A DNA stretch of 5,816 bases from Thermococci archaeon (GTDB taxonomy: Archaea > Methanobacteriota_B > Thermococci > Thermococcales > Thermococcaceae), in the NCBI GenBank assembly GCA_003663535.1, contig QMUE01000102.1:1-5816 (forward strand). The letters run 5' to 3'. Positions 1-5,397 of this stretch are shown in pieces (the first letter of the stretch is position 1; each line of letters opens with the position of its first letter). A program made the position numbers and the translations under genes. The notes below the pieces were generated by a model. It was not told the origin of the DNA. It saw only the letters and a list, made by a program, of their open reading frames with translations, and did not search any database.

Positions 1-2
1 AG

Positions 3-92
3 ATTGCACTCGACGAGATAGGGGGTTATCAAGAAGTGATTTTACCTCCTCCCCGCTCTGAAGGACGAGGCTTTCACGAGGTAAAAACCTAA
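3..92 (+). CDS. Possible 3' end of an unidentified protein gene
   Basis: A reading frame enters from the left edge of the window and stays open for 29 codons to a TAA at 90-92. The first 12 residues visible (IALDEIGGYQEV) look like ordinary protein. The following residues (about LPPPRSEGRGFHEVKT) are encoded by the antisense of the IS605 right-end remnant at 44-76, so the original C-terminus may have been replaced when that sequence arrived. The frame would be convergent with the hydrolase gene that ends at 147. I cannot name the product, and a chance open frame of this length is possible. Confidence 0.35.
   Translation: MALDEIGGYQEVILPPPRSEGRGFHEVKT
40..86. repeat. 9-bp perfect inverted repeat framing the solo IS end
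   Basis: TTTTACCTC at 40-48 and GAGGTAAAA at 78-86 are perfect reverse complements. They enclose the inner hairpin at 51-70, giving a nested stem of about 47 bases. The outer arms partly overlap the conserved ACCTCCT block of the solo end. The other solo copy at 2959-2991 has no equivalent outer arms, so this framing is specific to this site. Confidence 0.6.
44..76 (-). mobile_element. Solo IS605-type right end / reRNA-scaffold-like hairpin (copy 1)
   Basis: Read on the minus strand this is GAAAGCCTCGTCC, a TTCA loop, then GAGCGGGGAGGAGGT. The arms at plus positions 51-58 and 63-70 pair at 7 of 8 positions around a 4-base loop. It matches the terminal hairpin of the TnpB element at 5355-5377 in sequence, stem length and loop size, and 27 of 33 bases match the second solo copy at 2959-2991. 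On the minus strand it can be read as RESLVLQSGEE, resembling the C-terminus of the TnpB here (SHEASLFRVG). No tnpB lies upstream on that strand. It is either a remnant of a decayed element or a stand-alone guide-RNA scaffold. Confidence 0.6.
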
Positions 93-122
93 AATAGCAT
101 CCAAAAACCCTTCAACTTGGTC

Positions 123-141
123 AACAAGTAAAAATAAAAAG
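123..141 (-). terminator. T-rich transcription terminator of the hydrolase operon
   Basis: Directly after the minus-strand stop codon the transcript would read CCCTTTTTATTTTTACTTG, two T5 runs in 12 bases. Intrinsic termination in Thermococcales depends mainly on such T tracts. Two inverted repeats lie around it: TAGCATCC (95-102) with GGATGCTA (142-149, overlapping the stop codon), and ACTTG (115-119) with CAAGT (125-129). Whether these structures matter is unknown. Confidence 0.55.
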
Positions 142-146
142 GGATG

Positions 147-1031
147 CTAGAAAATCATAACTTTTCCAGAGTGGAGTTTCTCAAAGTCTTTTCCAAACTC
201 ATTTGCAAACATGCTTTCTGCCTTGAGCCCTGTGCAGTGCCCAGTGTAAACCTTTTTAACCCCCATCTTCTTAAGAGCATTTACTGTATTTTGGATTCTT
301 TCATCTTCTGCATCTACTAAGTGGAATCCTCCTATAACAGCGTATACCTGATCAATTCCGCTTATTTTGGTGGCTTTTTGAACCATGCTAACTATTCCTG
401 GATGGGAGCATCCTCCAATAACGATTAAGCCTTTTTTGGTATTTATTGCAAGTCCTATCTCATCCTCGACCTCATCCGGAACTAATCTTCCCTTTTCAAG
501 CTTATAGAGACCGATAGTAACTTTTTTCTCAAATTCAACTTTCTCTTCCTTTGTAATTTCTCCAAGAGTGAAAACCCCTGGCATTAAATGTATAGGATCT
601 CTACTCAAGATCCATGTACCTCCAAGTTTTTCAATTTCCTCCTTTGAACCACCTCTCAGAGGTGGGATTCCGACATACAGAAACTCTGGGTCCGTGGCAA
701 AACTCACTTTAAAGATGTTTGAATGTGCGAATACTGGTATTTCTTTATTTATCTCCTTCATAATACCCAGCAGGCCCCCTGTGTGGTCAAAGTGGTTATG
801 AGAAAGGATAATCATGTCTATGGTTTTTGGATTAATGTTTAAAAGCTTCATATTGAAGAGGATTGGCTCGGCGTAGGATGCAGTATCGAAGAGTATTCTT
901 CGCTTGGCATCGTTGCTCTCAACTTCAACTAAAAAGGAAACCCCGTGTTGCGCCCAAAATGGGCTGTTATATCCGGCATAGTCCTCAGCCAATGTATAAA
1001 CTTTTAACTTGTCCACTTCTTTAAGCTTCAT
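147..1031 (-). CDS. MBL-fold metallo-hydrolase, COG1237 type
   Basis: This encodes a 294-residue cytoplasmic protein with the metallo-beta-lactamase fold. The metal-binding signature LSHNHFDHTGG puts H78, H80, D82 and H83 in place. Later ligands are likely H210 in GGCSHPG, H237 in GGFHL and H265 in GHCTG. The DEIGLAINTKKGLIVIGGCS block and the C-terminal GHCTG are typical of COG1237, whose archaeal members are often annotated as dihydropterin-ribofuranosylaminobenzene-phosphate synthase (methanopterin-like cofactor synthesis). That specific reaction is not demonstrable here, and a general phosphodiesterase or hydrolase role is as likely. I chose the ATG at 1031 because AGGTGAT (1036-1042) stands 4 bases upstream. 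The in-frame GTG at 1046 has no ribosome binding site. The gene starts 24 bases after the transporter stop, so the two are probably co-transcribed. There is no signal peptide or membrane segment. Confidence 0.88.
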   Translation of the reverse strand: MKLKEVDKLKVYTLAEDYAGYNSPFWAQHGVSFLVEVESNDAKRRILFDTASYAEPILFNMKLLNINPKTIDMIILSHNHFDHTGGLLGIMKEINKEIPVFAHSNIFKVSFATDPEFLYVGIPPLRGGSKEEIEKLGGTWILSRDPIHLMPGVFTLGEITKEEKVEFEKKVTIGLYKLEKGRLVPDEVEDEIGLAINTKKGLIVIGGCSHPGIVSMVQKATKISGIDQVYAVIGGFHLVDAEDERIQNTVNALKKMGVKKVYTGHCTGLKAESMFANEFGKDFEKLHSGKVMIF

Positions 1032-1055
1032 AGTTATCACCTTCACTTTTAATAT

Positions 1056-2393
1056 TTACTCTAAGTACCTCCCTCTGGGCCATTCCCTTATTAATGTCAT
1101 TACCTCCTCTTTGTTTTGAGATACTCTTATGTAGTATATTAAGAGACCTATTGCTAACCATACTCCAAAGTACATGAGAGCTTTGGCGCCTTGCAGGAAT
1201 AAGAAGTAGATGGAAATTATCAAACCACCTGCGGGGAATATTAGTTTCCAGCCTTCTAGTTTAAAGAACTCAGTTTTCTTATACATATCTGGGTGCTTCT
1301 TTGGAAGGAAGAATACGCAAAGGTGGAACATTATCCACTCAAATAAAAATGCTGCAACTACAATTTCTGCCACCAATTCGATTGTTCCTGTTACTATCAG
1401 GAAGATAGCTATTAAATCGCCAATTATTAGGGCAATGTGAGGTATCCCATATTTGTTTATCTTATGTAGACCTGGGACTATTTTATCCCTGGAAAGTGAA
1501 AATGCTACTCTTGCAGCGGTCGCTTGCTCTCCATTATGTGAAGTGAGAATTGCTGCCCACGCTACTAGGATTATAAATAGAATACCAAAAGAACCCATGA
1601 ACGTAGAGGCTGCACTGGCATAAGGGGCTTCTGCACTTGCAAATTCATCCCAGGGGAGCACCCCTACGCACACAAAGCTTGAGAACACATACAGGACTAT
1701 GGGTATTAATGTGCCTAATAATACGGCCTTAGGCAATACCGAAGGAGCTTTAACTTCTTCTCCAATGTCCGTGGCAATGGTAATCCCAGAATATGCAAAT
1801 ATAAGTAGAGACGCTGCTTTTAACACCCCTCCAAATCCCATGGGAGATCCCAGCTTTAAATAGGAAACATGGATGTGGGGAAGGCCCCATAAGCTGAATG
1901 CGAGGGTTCCAACTACTAAAAACAGAAATAGCGCATTTTGGACTTTTGCTACTACTTTTACTCCTAGGTAATTGATCACGAAAAACAATATGGTTATCAA
2001 CACGGCCCCTGCAACTATGGACATTCTCCAGCTAACTCCGGGGAGTGCGTTTAGGTAATTTACAAATGCTTGGGCTGTTATAGCAACGGGTCCAATTATT
2101 GCAAGCCACATTGCCCATCCAGTTAAGAAACCTAAAACAGGATGAATAATCCTTGATGGATAGACATAGCTTCCCCCCTCTACTGGATAAAAGGTCGATA
2201 AAGAGGCTGTTGTAATTCCAATTAGGATTACTGGGACTGCTCCGATCAGATAAGAGACCCATACTAAGGCTCCAGCATATTTGGCTGCAACTCCTGTTAT
2301 AATAAAAAGCCCGGCTCCTATTACAATCCCTGCCACTATAGAAGTGGCGTCTAAAACTCCTAATTCTTTTCTAAGTTGCCTTTTTTCAGCCAT
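1056..2393 (-). CDS. APC-superfamily amino acid permease
   Basis: This is a 445-residue integral membrane protein with about 12 hydrophobic segments and almost no soluble domain. The N-terminal segment LDATSIVAGIVIGAGLFIITG carries the glycine-rich GxGLF motif of the unwound first helix of the amino acid-polyamine-organocation (APC) family. GIGEEVKAP-like and SRDKIVPGL-like blocks (here TDIGEEVKAPSVLPKA and SLSRDKIVPGLHKI) are also family hallmarks. It should import an amino acid or related compound using an ion gradient, but the substrate cannot be read from the sequence. The ATG at 2393 follows GGAGTGAT (2398-2405) at a good distance, whereas the in-frame GTG at 2402 lies inside that site and is less likely. 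It heads a two-gene unit with the MBL hydrolase, possibly coupling uptake to later processing of the substrate (inference). Confidence 0.9.
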   Translation of the reverse strand: MAEKRQLRKELGVLDATSIVAGIVIGAGLFIITGVAAKYAGALVWVSYLIGAVPVILIGITTASLSTFYPVEGGSYVYPSRIIHPVLGFLTGWAMWLAIIGPVAITAQAFVNYLNALPGVSWRMSIVAGAVLITILFFVINYLGVKVVAKVQNALFLFLVVGTLAFSLWGLPHIHVSYLKLGSPMGFGGVLKAASLLIFAYSGITIATDIGEEVKAPSVLPKAVLLGTLIPIVLYVFSSFVCVGVLPWDEFASAEAPYASAASTFMGSFGILFIILVAWAAILTSHNGEQATAARVAFSLSRDKIVPGLHKINKYGIPHIALIIGDLIAIFLIVTGTIELVAEIVVAAFLFEWIMFHLCVFFLPKKHPDMYKKTEFFKLEGWKLIFPAGGLIISIYFLFLQGAKALMYFGVWLAIGLLIYYIRVSQNKEEVMTLIREWPRGRYLE

Positions 2394-2448
2394 TCTTATC
2401 ACTCCATACTAAGAGGTAACATCAATTTTCTGTTTGGTGTTATTCTAT

Positions 2449-2482
2449 TTAAGGTTTACCTAACCTGTTAAGGTTTACCTAA
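2449..2482 (-). promoter_or_regulatory. Tandem 15-bp operator boxes upstream of the permease
   Basis: TTAAGGTTTACCTAA occurs exactly at 2449-2463 and again at 2468-2482, a 19-bp period (just under two helical turns). Each box contains the inverted half-sites AGGT-TT-ACCT. They lie between or across the two candidate TATA boxes, where a bound protein would block initiation. The TTAGG...CCTAA flavour recalls DtxR/IdeR-type metal-dependent repressor boxes, but no regulator is encoded nearby and that link is only suggestive. Confidence 0.6.
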
Positions 2483-2484
2483 AC

Positions 2485-2492
2485 TTATAATT
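2485..2492 (-). promoter_or_regulatory. Candidate TATA box of the transporter operon
   Basis: The minus strand reads AATTATAA just upstream of the duplicated operator boxes. It would start transcription near 2462, giving a leader of about 70 bases. A second candidate, CTTAAATAG on the minus strand (2445-2453), would give a leader of about 30 bases and would overlap the downstream operator box. I cannot choose between them. Confidence 0.4.
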
Positions 2493-2930
2493 AATCTGGG
2501 AGGAACTATTCTTTGAGTCAAGGTATGGCTTGAACTACTACTCTTCAGCCTTGGTCTTTTTTCGCGCTGGTGTTTGATTGAAGGCCCGGGTGGGGATAAG
2601 ATTGTTGAAAGTGTTGTTGCGTCGCACTTGGCCAGAAAGTATGAGGTTGGCTACTGGAGGAGTGGGGGTGAAGTTGATGTGGTAACAAAAGGTGGCATTA
2701 GCTTTGGAGTTAAGTGGAGAAGGAATGCCAAGCCTTCGAGGGTTAGAATTGGGAAAATAAAAAACGTTGTGACTCTATCAAGAGATGGTTTTTCAACTGA
2801 TCCTTTAATGATTCCAGTTTATCTGTTCCTTGCATGCTTTGATGCTTGGTTAATATCTGTTATCTCAGTATTTGAGATTCCTAGAGGCCTCAAAGCCATC
2901 ATAATGCCATCACAAAGCCCTTATAATTAA
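2491..2930 (+). pseudogene. Decayed C-terminal fragment of an archaeal AAA ATPase (DUF4143/DUF234-like)
   Basis: From 2574 an open frame gives 118 residues beginning IEGPGGDKIVESVVASHLARKY, then GYWRSGGEVDVVTKG and VKWRR. This pattern (VESVVASHL followed by EVDVV and xVKW) is the C-terminal nuclease-like domain of the large archaeal AAA ATPase family. The full protein should be about 350-450 residues, and the P-loop part is absent. Upstream, another frame (2491-2577) reads EELFFESRYGLNYYSSALVFF, which joins sensibly if one base is lost or gained in the T6 run at 2557-2562. A frameshift therefore seems likely. The TTG at 2574 has no ribosome binding site. In the active-site-like EVD...(E)VK pattern, glycine replaces the expected glutamate before VKW. 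The last 25 or so residues look unrelated to the family and may be read-through. Probably not functional. Confidence 0.6.
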
Positions 2931-2958
2931 AACGTGGACGCCATGAGCGATGTAATCG

Positions 2959-2991
2959 ACCTCCTTTCTGCTCTAAAGAGCGAGGCTTTCA
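2959..2991 (-). mobile_element. Solo IS605-type right end / reRNA-scaffold-like hairpin (copy 2)
   Basis: On the minus strand it reads GAAAGCCTCGCTC, a TTTA loop, then GAGCAGAAAGGAGGT. The core GCTC-TTTA-GAGC pairs perfectly, and the outer stem has decayed compared with the TnpB element. The stretch AAGCCTC[G/A]CTCTTTAG is shared with the end of tnpB at 5355-5370 with a single difference, including the identical TTTA loop. It shares 27 of 33 bases with copy 1 at 44-76 in the same orientation. No tnpB or left end accompanies it. The rest of the gap from 2931 to 3062 holds nothing else I can identify. Confidence 0.6.
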
Positions 2992-3062
2992 GAAGAAAAA
3001 GTGAATTATCCTAACTCCCCCCTATTTCTAACTCGGTATGCTTCCTATTATCAATCGAAACA

Positions 3063-3069
3063 TTTATAA
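3063..3069 (+). promoter_or_regulatory. TATA box of the sORF-tauE transcription unit
   Basis: TTTATAA matches the archaeal TATA consensus, in an AT-rich intergenic region with no coding sequence. Initiation about 25 bases downstream (near 3090) falls inside the palindromic operator at 3072-3111, leaving a leader of about 35-40 bases before the ATG at 3128. The same heptamer sits at 5398-5404 ahead of the RHH gene. Confidence 0.6.
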
Positions 3070-3071
3070 CC

Positions 3072-3111
3072 TTTAATGAGATTTAATTAAATGTAATTAC
3101 ATATCATTAAA
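3072..3111 (+). promoter_or_regulatory. 40-bp dyad operator of the tauE promoter
   Basis: The segment is a long imperfect palindrome: 17 of 20 positions of one half match the reverse complement of the other. It holds an outer pair TTTAATGA (3072-3079) / TCATTAAA (3104-3111) and an inner pair ATTTAATTAAAT (3081-3092, itself palindromic) and GTAATTAC (3093-3100, palindromic). The two inner centres are 10 bp apart, one helical turn. It covers the expected transcription start, so bound protein should repress. The similar array at 5405-5426 makes the RHH protein encoded at 5451 the obvious candidate ligand. Confidence 0.65.
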
Positions 3112-3127
3112 CCCAAGGGTGTTTGAA

Positions 3128-3235
3128 ATGAAAAATGCAATTATCTCTGTATCTGAACTACCTTGTACGGGGTTAAAGAAAAGAATTCAAGAAATCTCTG
3201 CCAGTTTTGAAGAAATTAAGAAACCAAAGGGATAA
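3128..3235 (+). CDS. 35-codon ORF leading the tauE unit; possible truncated RHH-like peptide
   Basis: The ATG follows AAGGGTGTTTGAA, nearly the same start region as the RHH gene at 5451 (GGGTGTTTGnAATG in both). The product is MKNAIISVSELPCTGLKKRI followed by 15 residues ending KKPKG. The VS.(x)P...KKRI pattern and a shared 14-base stretch (TAAAGAAAAGAATT) recall the first strand and helix of the RHH protein, as if this were a shortened or decayed copy. The second helix of an RHH domain is not recognisable. It ends 24 bases before the tauE start and should be on the same transcript. It could be a functional micropeptide, a leader ORF or a remnant. The similarity is weak and I do not assign a function. 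Confidence 0.45.
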   Translation: MKNAIISVSELPCTGLKKRIQEISASFEEIKKPKG

Positions 3236-3245
3236 GAGGCATCTT

Positions 3246-3254
3246 GGAGGTGAT
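3246..3254 (+). promoter_or_regulatory. Strong ribosome binding site of tauE
   Basis: GGAGGTGAT is a full match to the archaeal anti-Shine-Dalgarno and stands 5 bases before the ATG at 3260, which fixes the start. It is stronger than the site of the small ORF upstream (GGGTG), so tauE is probably translated independently. Confidence 0.8.
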
Positions 3255-3259
3255 ATGCC

Positions 3260-3994
3260 ATGCTAGACATGGTTGTCATTGCCTTGGCAGCATTTTTTGC
3301 AGCCGTTATAGATACCGGACTCGGGATGTGCTATGGGACGATTCTAACTCCGGCACTTCTTATAACTGGTTATTCACCCGAGGTTGTGGTTCCCACGGTG
3401 CTGTTGTCTCAGCTTATCGTTGATGTAGTTGGAGGCATAACGCATACCAAGGTCAAAAATTTCACAAGAAAGGATATAAAAACTGCATTGACTGTGGCAG
3501 TTCCAGCAACAATATTTGTAGTCTTGGGTGCGTTTTCAAACATAAACCTGCCTAAAACAGTTACAAAGACCTACATTGGAGTATTAGTAACTCTTTTGGG
3601 GATTATGATGCTCCTTGGGATAAAACTTAGAAAAACCCCTAAAAGACTCATGCTGATTTCAAGTTTGGGAGGCTTCAACAAGGGTTTCATGGGTGGGGGG
3701 TTTGGTCCGGTTGTTGTCTCCGGCCAGATAGTTCTTAACCATGATCCCAGGCCATCAATAGCGATAGGGGATATAGCGGAGATACCCGTGGTTGTTTTTG
3801 GACTTTTAACCTTTGCGGCATTTGGAGCGTTGCACTTTTCGCCAATTTTTGCGATAGTAAGCATCCCGGCCTTAATGGCGTCTTTTCTTGGGCCTTATCT
3901 CACAAAAACAATCGCTGAAAAGAATTATGCTGAGAAAGTCGTTGGTCTGGTGGCCCTTTTGCTGGGAATCTATACCCTGGTAGAGGTTTTATGA
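3260..3994 (+). CDS. TauE/SafE-family sulfur-oxyanion permease
   Basis: This 244-residue membrane protein has about 8 hydrophobic segments in two homologous halves. The first half carries DTGLGMCYGTILTPALLITG (about residues 18-37) and the second SLGGFNKGFMGGGFGPVVVSG, the glycine-rich repeat that defines the TauE/SafE family. Members move sulfite, sulfoacetate, sulfate or other small anions and acyl acids across the membrane. Direction and substrate are not set by sequence alone. The near neighbourhood of sat and the shared operator suggest sulfate, sulfite or thiosulfate uptake or export as part of sulfur assimilation (inference). Length is normal for the family. The start is supported by a perfect ribosome binding site. 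Its expression is probably controlled by the dyad operator at 3072-3111. No convincing terminator follows, and the TnpB element begins within about 12 bases of the stop. Confidence 0.88.
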   Translation: MLDMVVIALAAFFAAVIDTGLGMCYGTILTPALLITGYSPEVVVPTVLLSQLIVDVVGGITHTKVKNFTRKDIKTALTVAVPATIFVVLGAFSNINLPKTVTKTYIGVLVTLLGIMMLLGIKLRKTPKRLMLISSLGGFNKGFMGGGFGPVVVSGQIVLNHDPRPSIAIGDIAEIPVVVFGLLTFAAFGALHFSPIFAIVSIPALMASFLGPYLTKTIAEKNYAEKVVGLVALLLGIYTLVEVL

Positions 3995-4018
3995 TCAACA
4001 TTTTATCCTCCTGGAAGA

Positions 4019-4038
4019 CCCCTTCCGAAAGGGAGGGG
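4019..4038 (+). repeat. Left-end hairpin of the TnpB element
   Basis: CCCCTTCC (4019-4026) pairs with GGGAGGGG (4031-4038) through eight pairs, one of them G-T, closed by a GAAA tetraloop. Subterminal hairpins of this kind are what Y1 transposases recognise in IS200/IS605 elements. It could also act in folding of the tauE transcript, but there is no following T tract as a terminator would have. Confidence 0.65.
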
Positions 4039-4053
4039 ATGAAAGCCCAAAAG

Positions 4054-4062
4054 TTTAAATAA
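4054..4062 (+). promoter_or_regulatory. TATA box of tnpB
   Basis: TTTAAATAA preceded by the purine-rich AAAAG (a BRE-like element) is a good archaeal promoter. Initiation about 25-28 bases downstream would fall near 4082-4087, so the tnpB mRNA has a very short leader. Confidence 0.6.
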
Positions 4063-4096
4063 TCTTTACTCTGTTGCATAGTAATGAGTGATTTCC

Positions 4097-5380
4097 ATGT
4101 ACCTCACTCAGAAGAATCACTTGCGAGTGGACAAGAAGACTTATAAAATCCTTCGCATACTTTCTCACCTCTCTAAGGATCTCTACAACCTCACCCTATA
4201 CGTGACGAGACAATATTACGAGTTGAACGGCTCGTTCCTACCTTTCGTTAAAGCCTATCACTTGGTTAAAGACAGTGAACCCTACAAACTCCTGCCAAGT
4301 CAAGTGGCCCAACAAACCATGAAGATCGTGGAAAGAAACTATCGCTCATTCTTCAGGCTCTTGAGGGAGAGAAAGAAAGGCAATTACAATAGGCCGATCC
4401 ACCCGCCAAAGTTCCTGCCAAAAGATGGTCACTTTGTCCTAATCTTCCCGTACCAATCCTTCAGGTTGAAAGAGGATGGAATCATCCTCACTCTTGGCAA
4501 GAACTTCGCCAAGAAGTACGGGGTAATGCACCTTGAAATCCCCCTCCCAGAGAATGTTAAAGGGCACAGGATAAAGGAAGTCCGCATTTTACCAAAGTAT
4601 AATGCCCTTTGGTTTGAGGTTGAATACGTGTATGAAGTGCAGCCGGAAAAGAAGGAGTTGAATTACTCAAAGTACTTGGCTATTGATTTGGGCGTGGACA
4701 ATTTCGCCACTTGTGTCTCCACCACCGGGACGGCCTTCATCATTGAAGGCCGGTGGTTGAAGAGTTTTAACCGGTGGTGGAATAAGGAAAAAGCTAAACT
4801 CCAAAGCCAATATGACAGGCAGGGAGTAAAGTTTGGAAAAAAGATAGCTTTGCTTTTGAGGAAGAGGGAGAATGTAATGAATAATTTTATGAACCAAGCC
4901 GTGAACTACATCATCAAATACTGTTTGGAGAATAAAATTGGAAGCATTGTGATCGGAGAGTTGGAGGAGGCGAAGCAAAGGGCTTCCCTGGGCAAGGTAA
5001 ACAATCAGAACTTCCAGTACATTCCCTACGGCCTTTTCAAGCAAAAGTTGAAGGCAAAGTGCGAGTGTTACGGGATTAACTTCATTGAAGTTGATGAAGC
5101 GTACACTAGCAAGGCTGATGCTCTGGCTTTAGAACCATTGGTGAAGAAGGAGGAGTATTGGGGCAAGAGAGTCAAGAGGGGGCTTTACCAATCCTCCACT
5201 GGAGTTTTGATTAATGCTGATGTGAACGGTGCTTTAAACATTTTGCGGAAAGTAGCCCCCGATTCTCCCGTTAGGGGGATAGCCGGTAGTGGCCGTGTGA
5301 ACCGGCCTGTGAGAGTGAGGTTACCGGTAACGGGATGCCAGATGAACTCTCACGAAGCCTCACTCTTTAGGGTGGGGTAG
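4097..5380 (+). CDS. tnpB: RNA-guided nuclease TnpB (IS605 OrfB), zinc-finger-less variant
   Basis: This 427-residue protein is related to Cas12 nucleases; TnpB uses an RNA from the element's right end to cut DNA beside a short TAM. Residues 1-100 are a basic helical region, and the conserved PPKFLPK / PYQSFRLKE part lies near 103-128. The RuvC-like core has AIDLGVDN (D197), IVIGELEEAK (E288) and INADVNGALNI (D375). The usual CxxC...CxxC zinc finger between motifs II and III is missing: YTSKADALALE and GLYQSSTGV stand where YTSQTCSxCG and CxxCG normally are. Glutamate 288 seems one residue right of the classical E-D-L position (G-E-L here). About 45 residues follow the last motif and overlap the predicted guide RNA. 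I favour ATG 4097, preceded by AGTGAT; GTG 4088 would add three residues. The frame is intact, so it may be active. Confidence 0.88.
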   Translation: MYLTQKNHLRVDKKTYKILRILSHLSKDLYNLTLYVTRQYYELNGSFLPFVKAYHLVKDSEPYKLLPSQVAQQTMKIVERNYRSFFRLLRERKKGNYNRPIHPPKFLPKDGHFVLIFPYQSFRLKEDGIILTLGKNFAKKYGVMHLEIPLPENVKGHRIKEVRILPKYNALWFEVEYVYEVQPEKKELNYSKYLAIDLGVDNFATCVSTTGTAFIIEGRWLKSFNRWWNKEKAKLQSQYDRQGVKFGKKIALLLRKRENVMNNFMNQAVNYIIKYCLENKIGSIVIGELEEAKQRASLGKVNNQNFQYIPYGLFKQKLKAKCECYGINFIEVDEAYTSKADALALEPLVKKEEYWGKRVKRGLYQSSTGVLINADVNGALNILRKVAPDSPVRGIAGSGRVNRPVRVRLPVTGCQMNSHEASLFRVG

Positions 5381-5385
5381 TTCAC
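5291..5385 (+). ncRNA. Predicted reRNA (omega RNA) scaffold at the 3' end of tnpB
   Basis: In TnpB systems the guide RNA scaffold is the 3' end of tnpB plus the element's right end. Three nested structures are visible: GGCCG/CGGCC (5291-5295 with 5303-5307), GTGAGAGT/ACTCTCAC (5309-5316 with 5346-5353, perfect 8 bp), and the terminal stem CCTCACTC/GGGTGGGG (5358-5365 with 5370-5377, eight pairs including G-T pairs, TTTA loop). The palindrome TTACCGGTAA lies at 5321-5330. The guide would begin near 5386 and read into the neighbouring promoter. The 5' limit is unknown, since such RNAs often reach 100-200 bases back into tnpB. Confidence 0.6.
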
Positions 5386-5397
5386 CTAGAGAAAATG

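Larger units (their letters stand above)
4007..5385 (+). mobile_element. TnpB-only IS605/IS1341-type insertion element
   Basis: The element contains one gene, tnpB, with no tnpA (Y1 transposase), so it would need TnpA from elsewhere to move. The left part (about 4007-4050) has a strong GNRA-loop hairpin. The right part (about 5291-5385) has the terminal hairpin that overlaps the end of tnpB. Elements of this family make no target duplication, so exact borders cannot be read off. I place the left border just before CCTCCTGG at 4007 because TTTTAT precedes it, resembling a TTTAT-like target/TAM, and the right border near TTCAC at 5381-5385. Both are estimates. It sits between the tauE unit and the RHH-sat unit. 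Confidence 0.7.

Noticed and set aside
1044..1046. GTG start for the hydrolase, five codons upstream
   Set aside because: The sequence AGGTGAT needed as ribosome binding site for ATG 1031 would lie inside the coding region, and the GTG itself has no site upstream.
3128..3235. Small ORF as a TusA-like sulfur carrier
   Set aside because: The sulfur context and one cysteine in SELPCTGLKK invite the idea, but the CPxP motif is absent and the length is half that of TusA.
3571..3864. Open frame on the minus strand inside tauE
   Set aside because: Opposite a conserved membrane protein gene, with proline-rich, low-complexity content and no start signal.
4019..4038. GC-rich hairpin as a tauE terminator
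   Set aside because: No T tract follows, and it sits where the left-end hairpin of an IS605-type element is expected, 16 bases before the tnpB promoter.
4667..5044. Open frame of 125 codons on the minus strand inside tnpB
   Set aside because: It lies opposite the conserved RuvC-encoding part of tnpB, has no ribosome binding site and no recognisable family; it is a shadow of the real gene.
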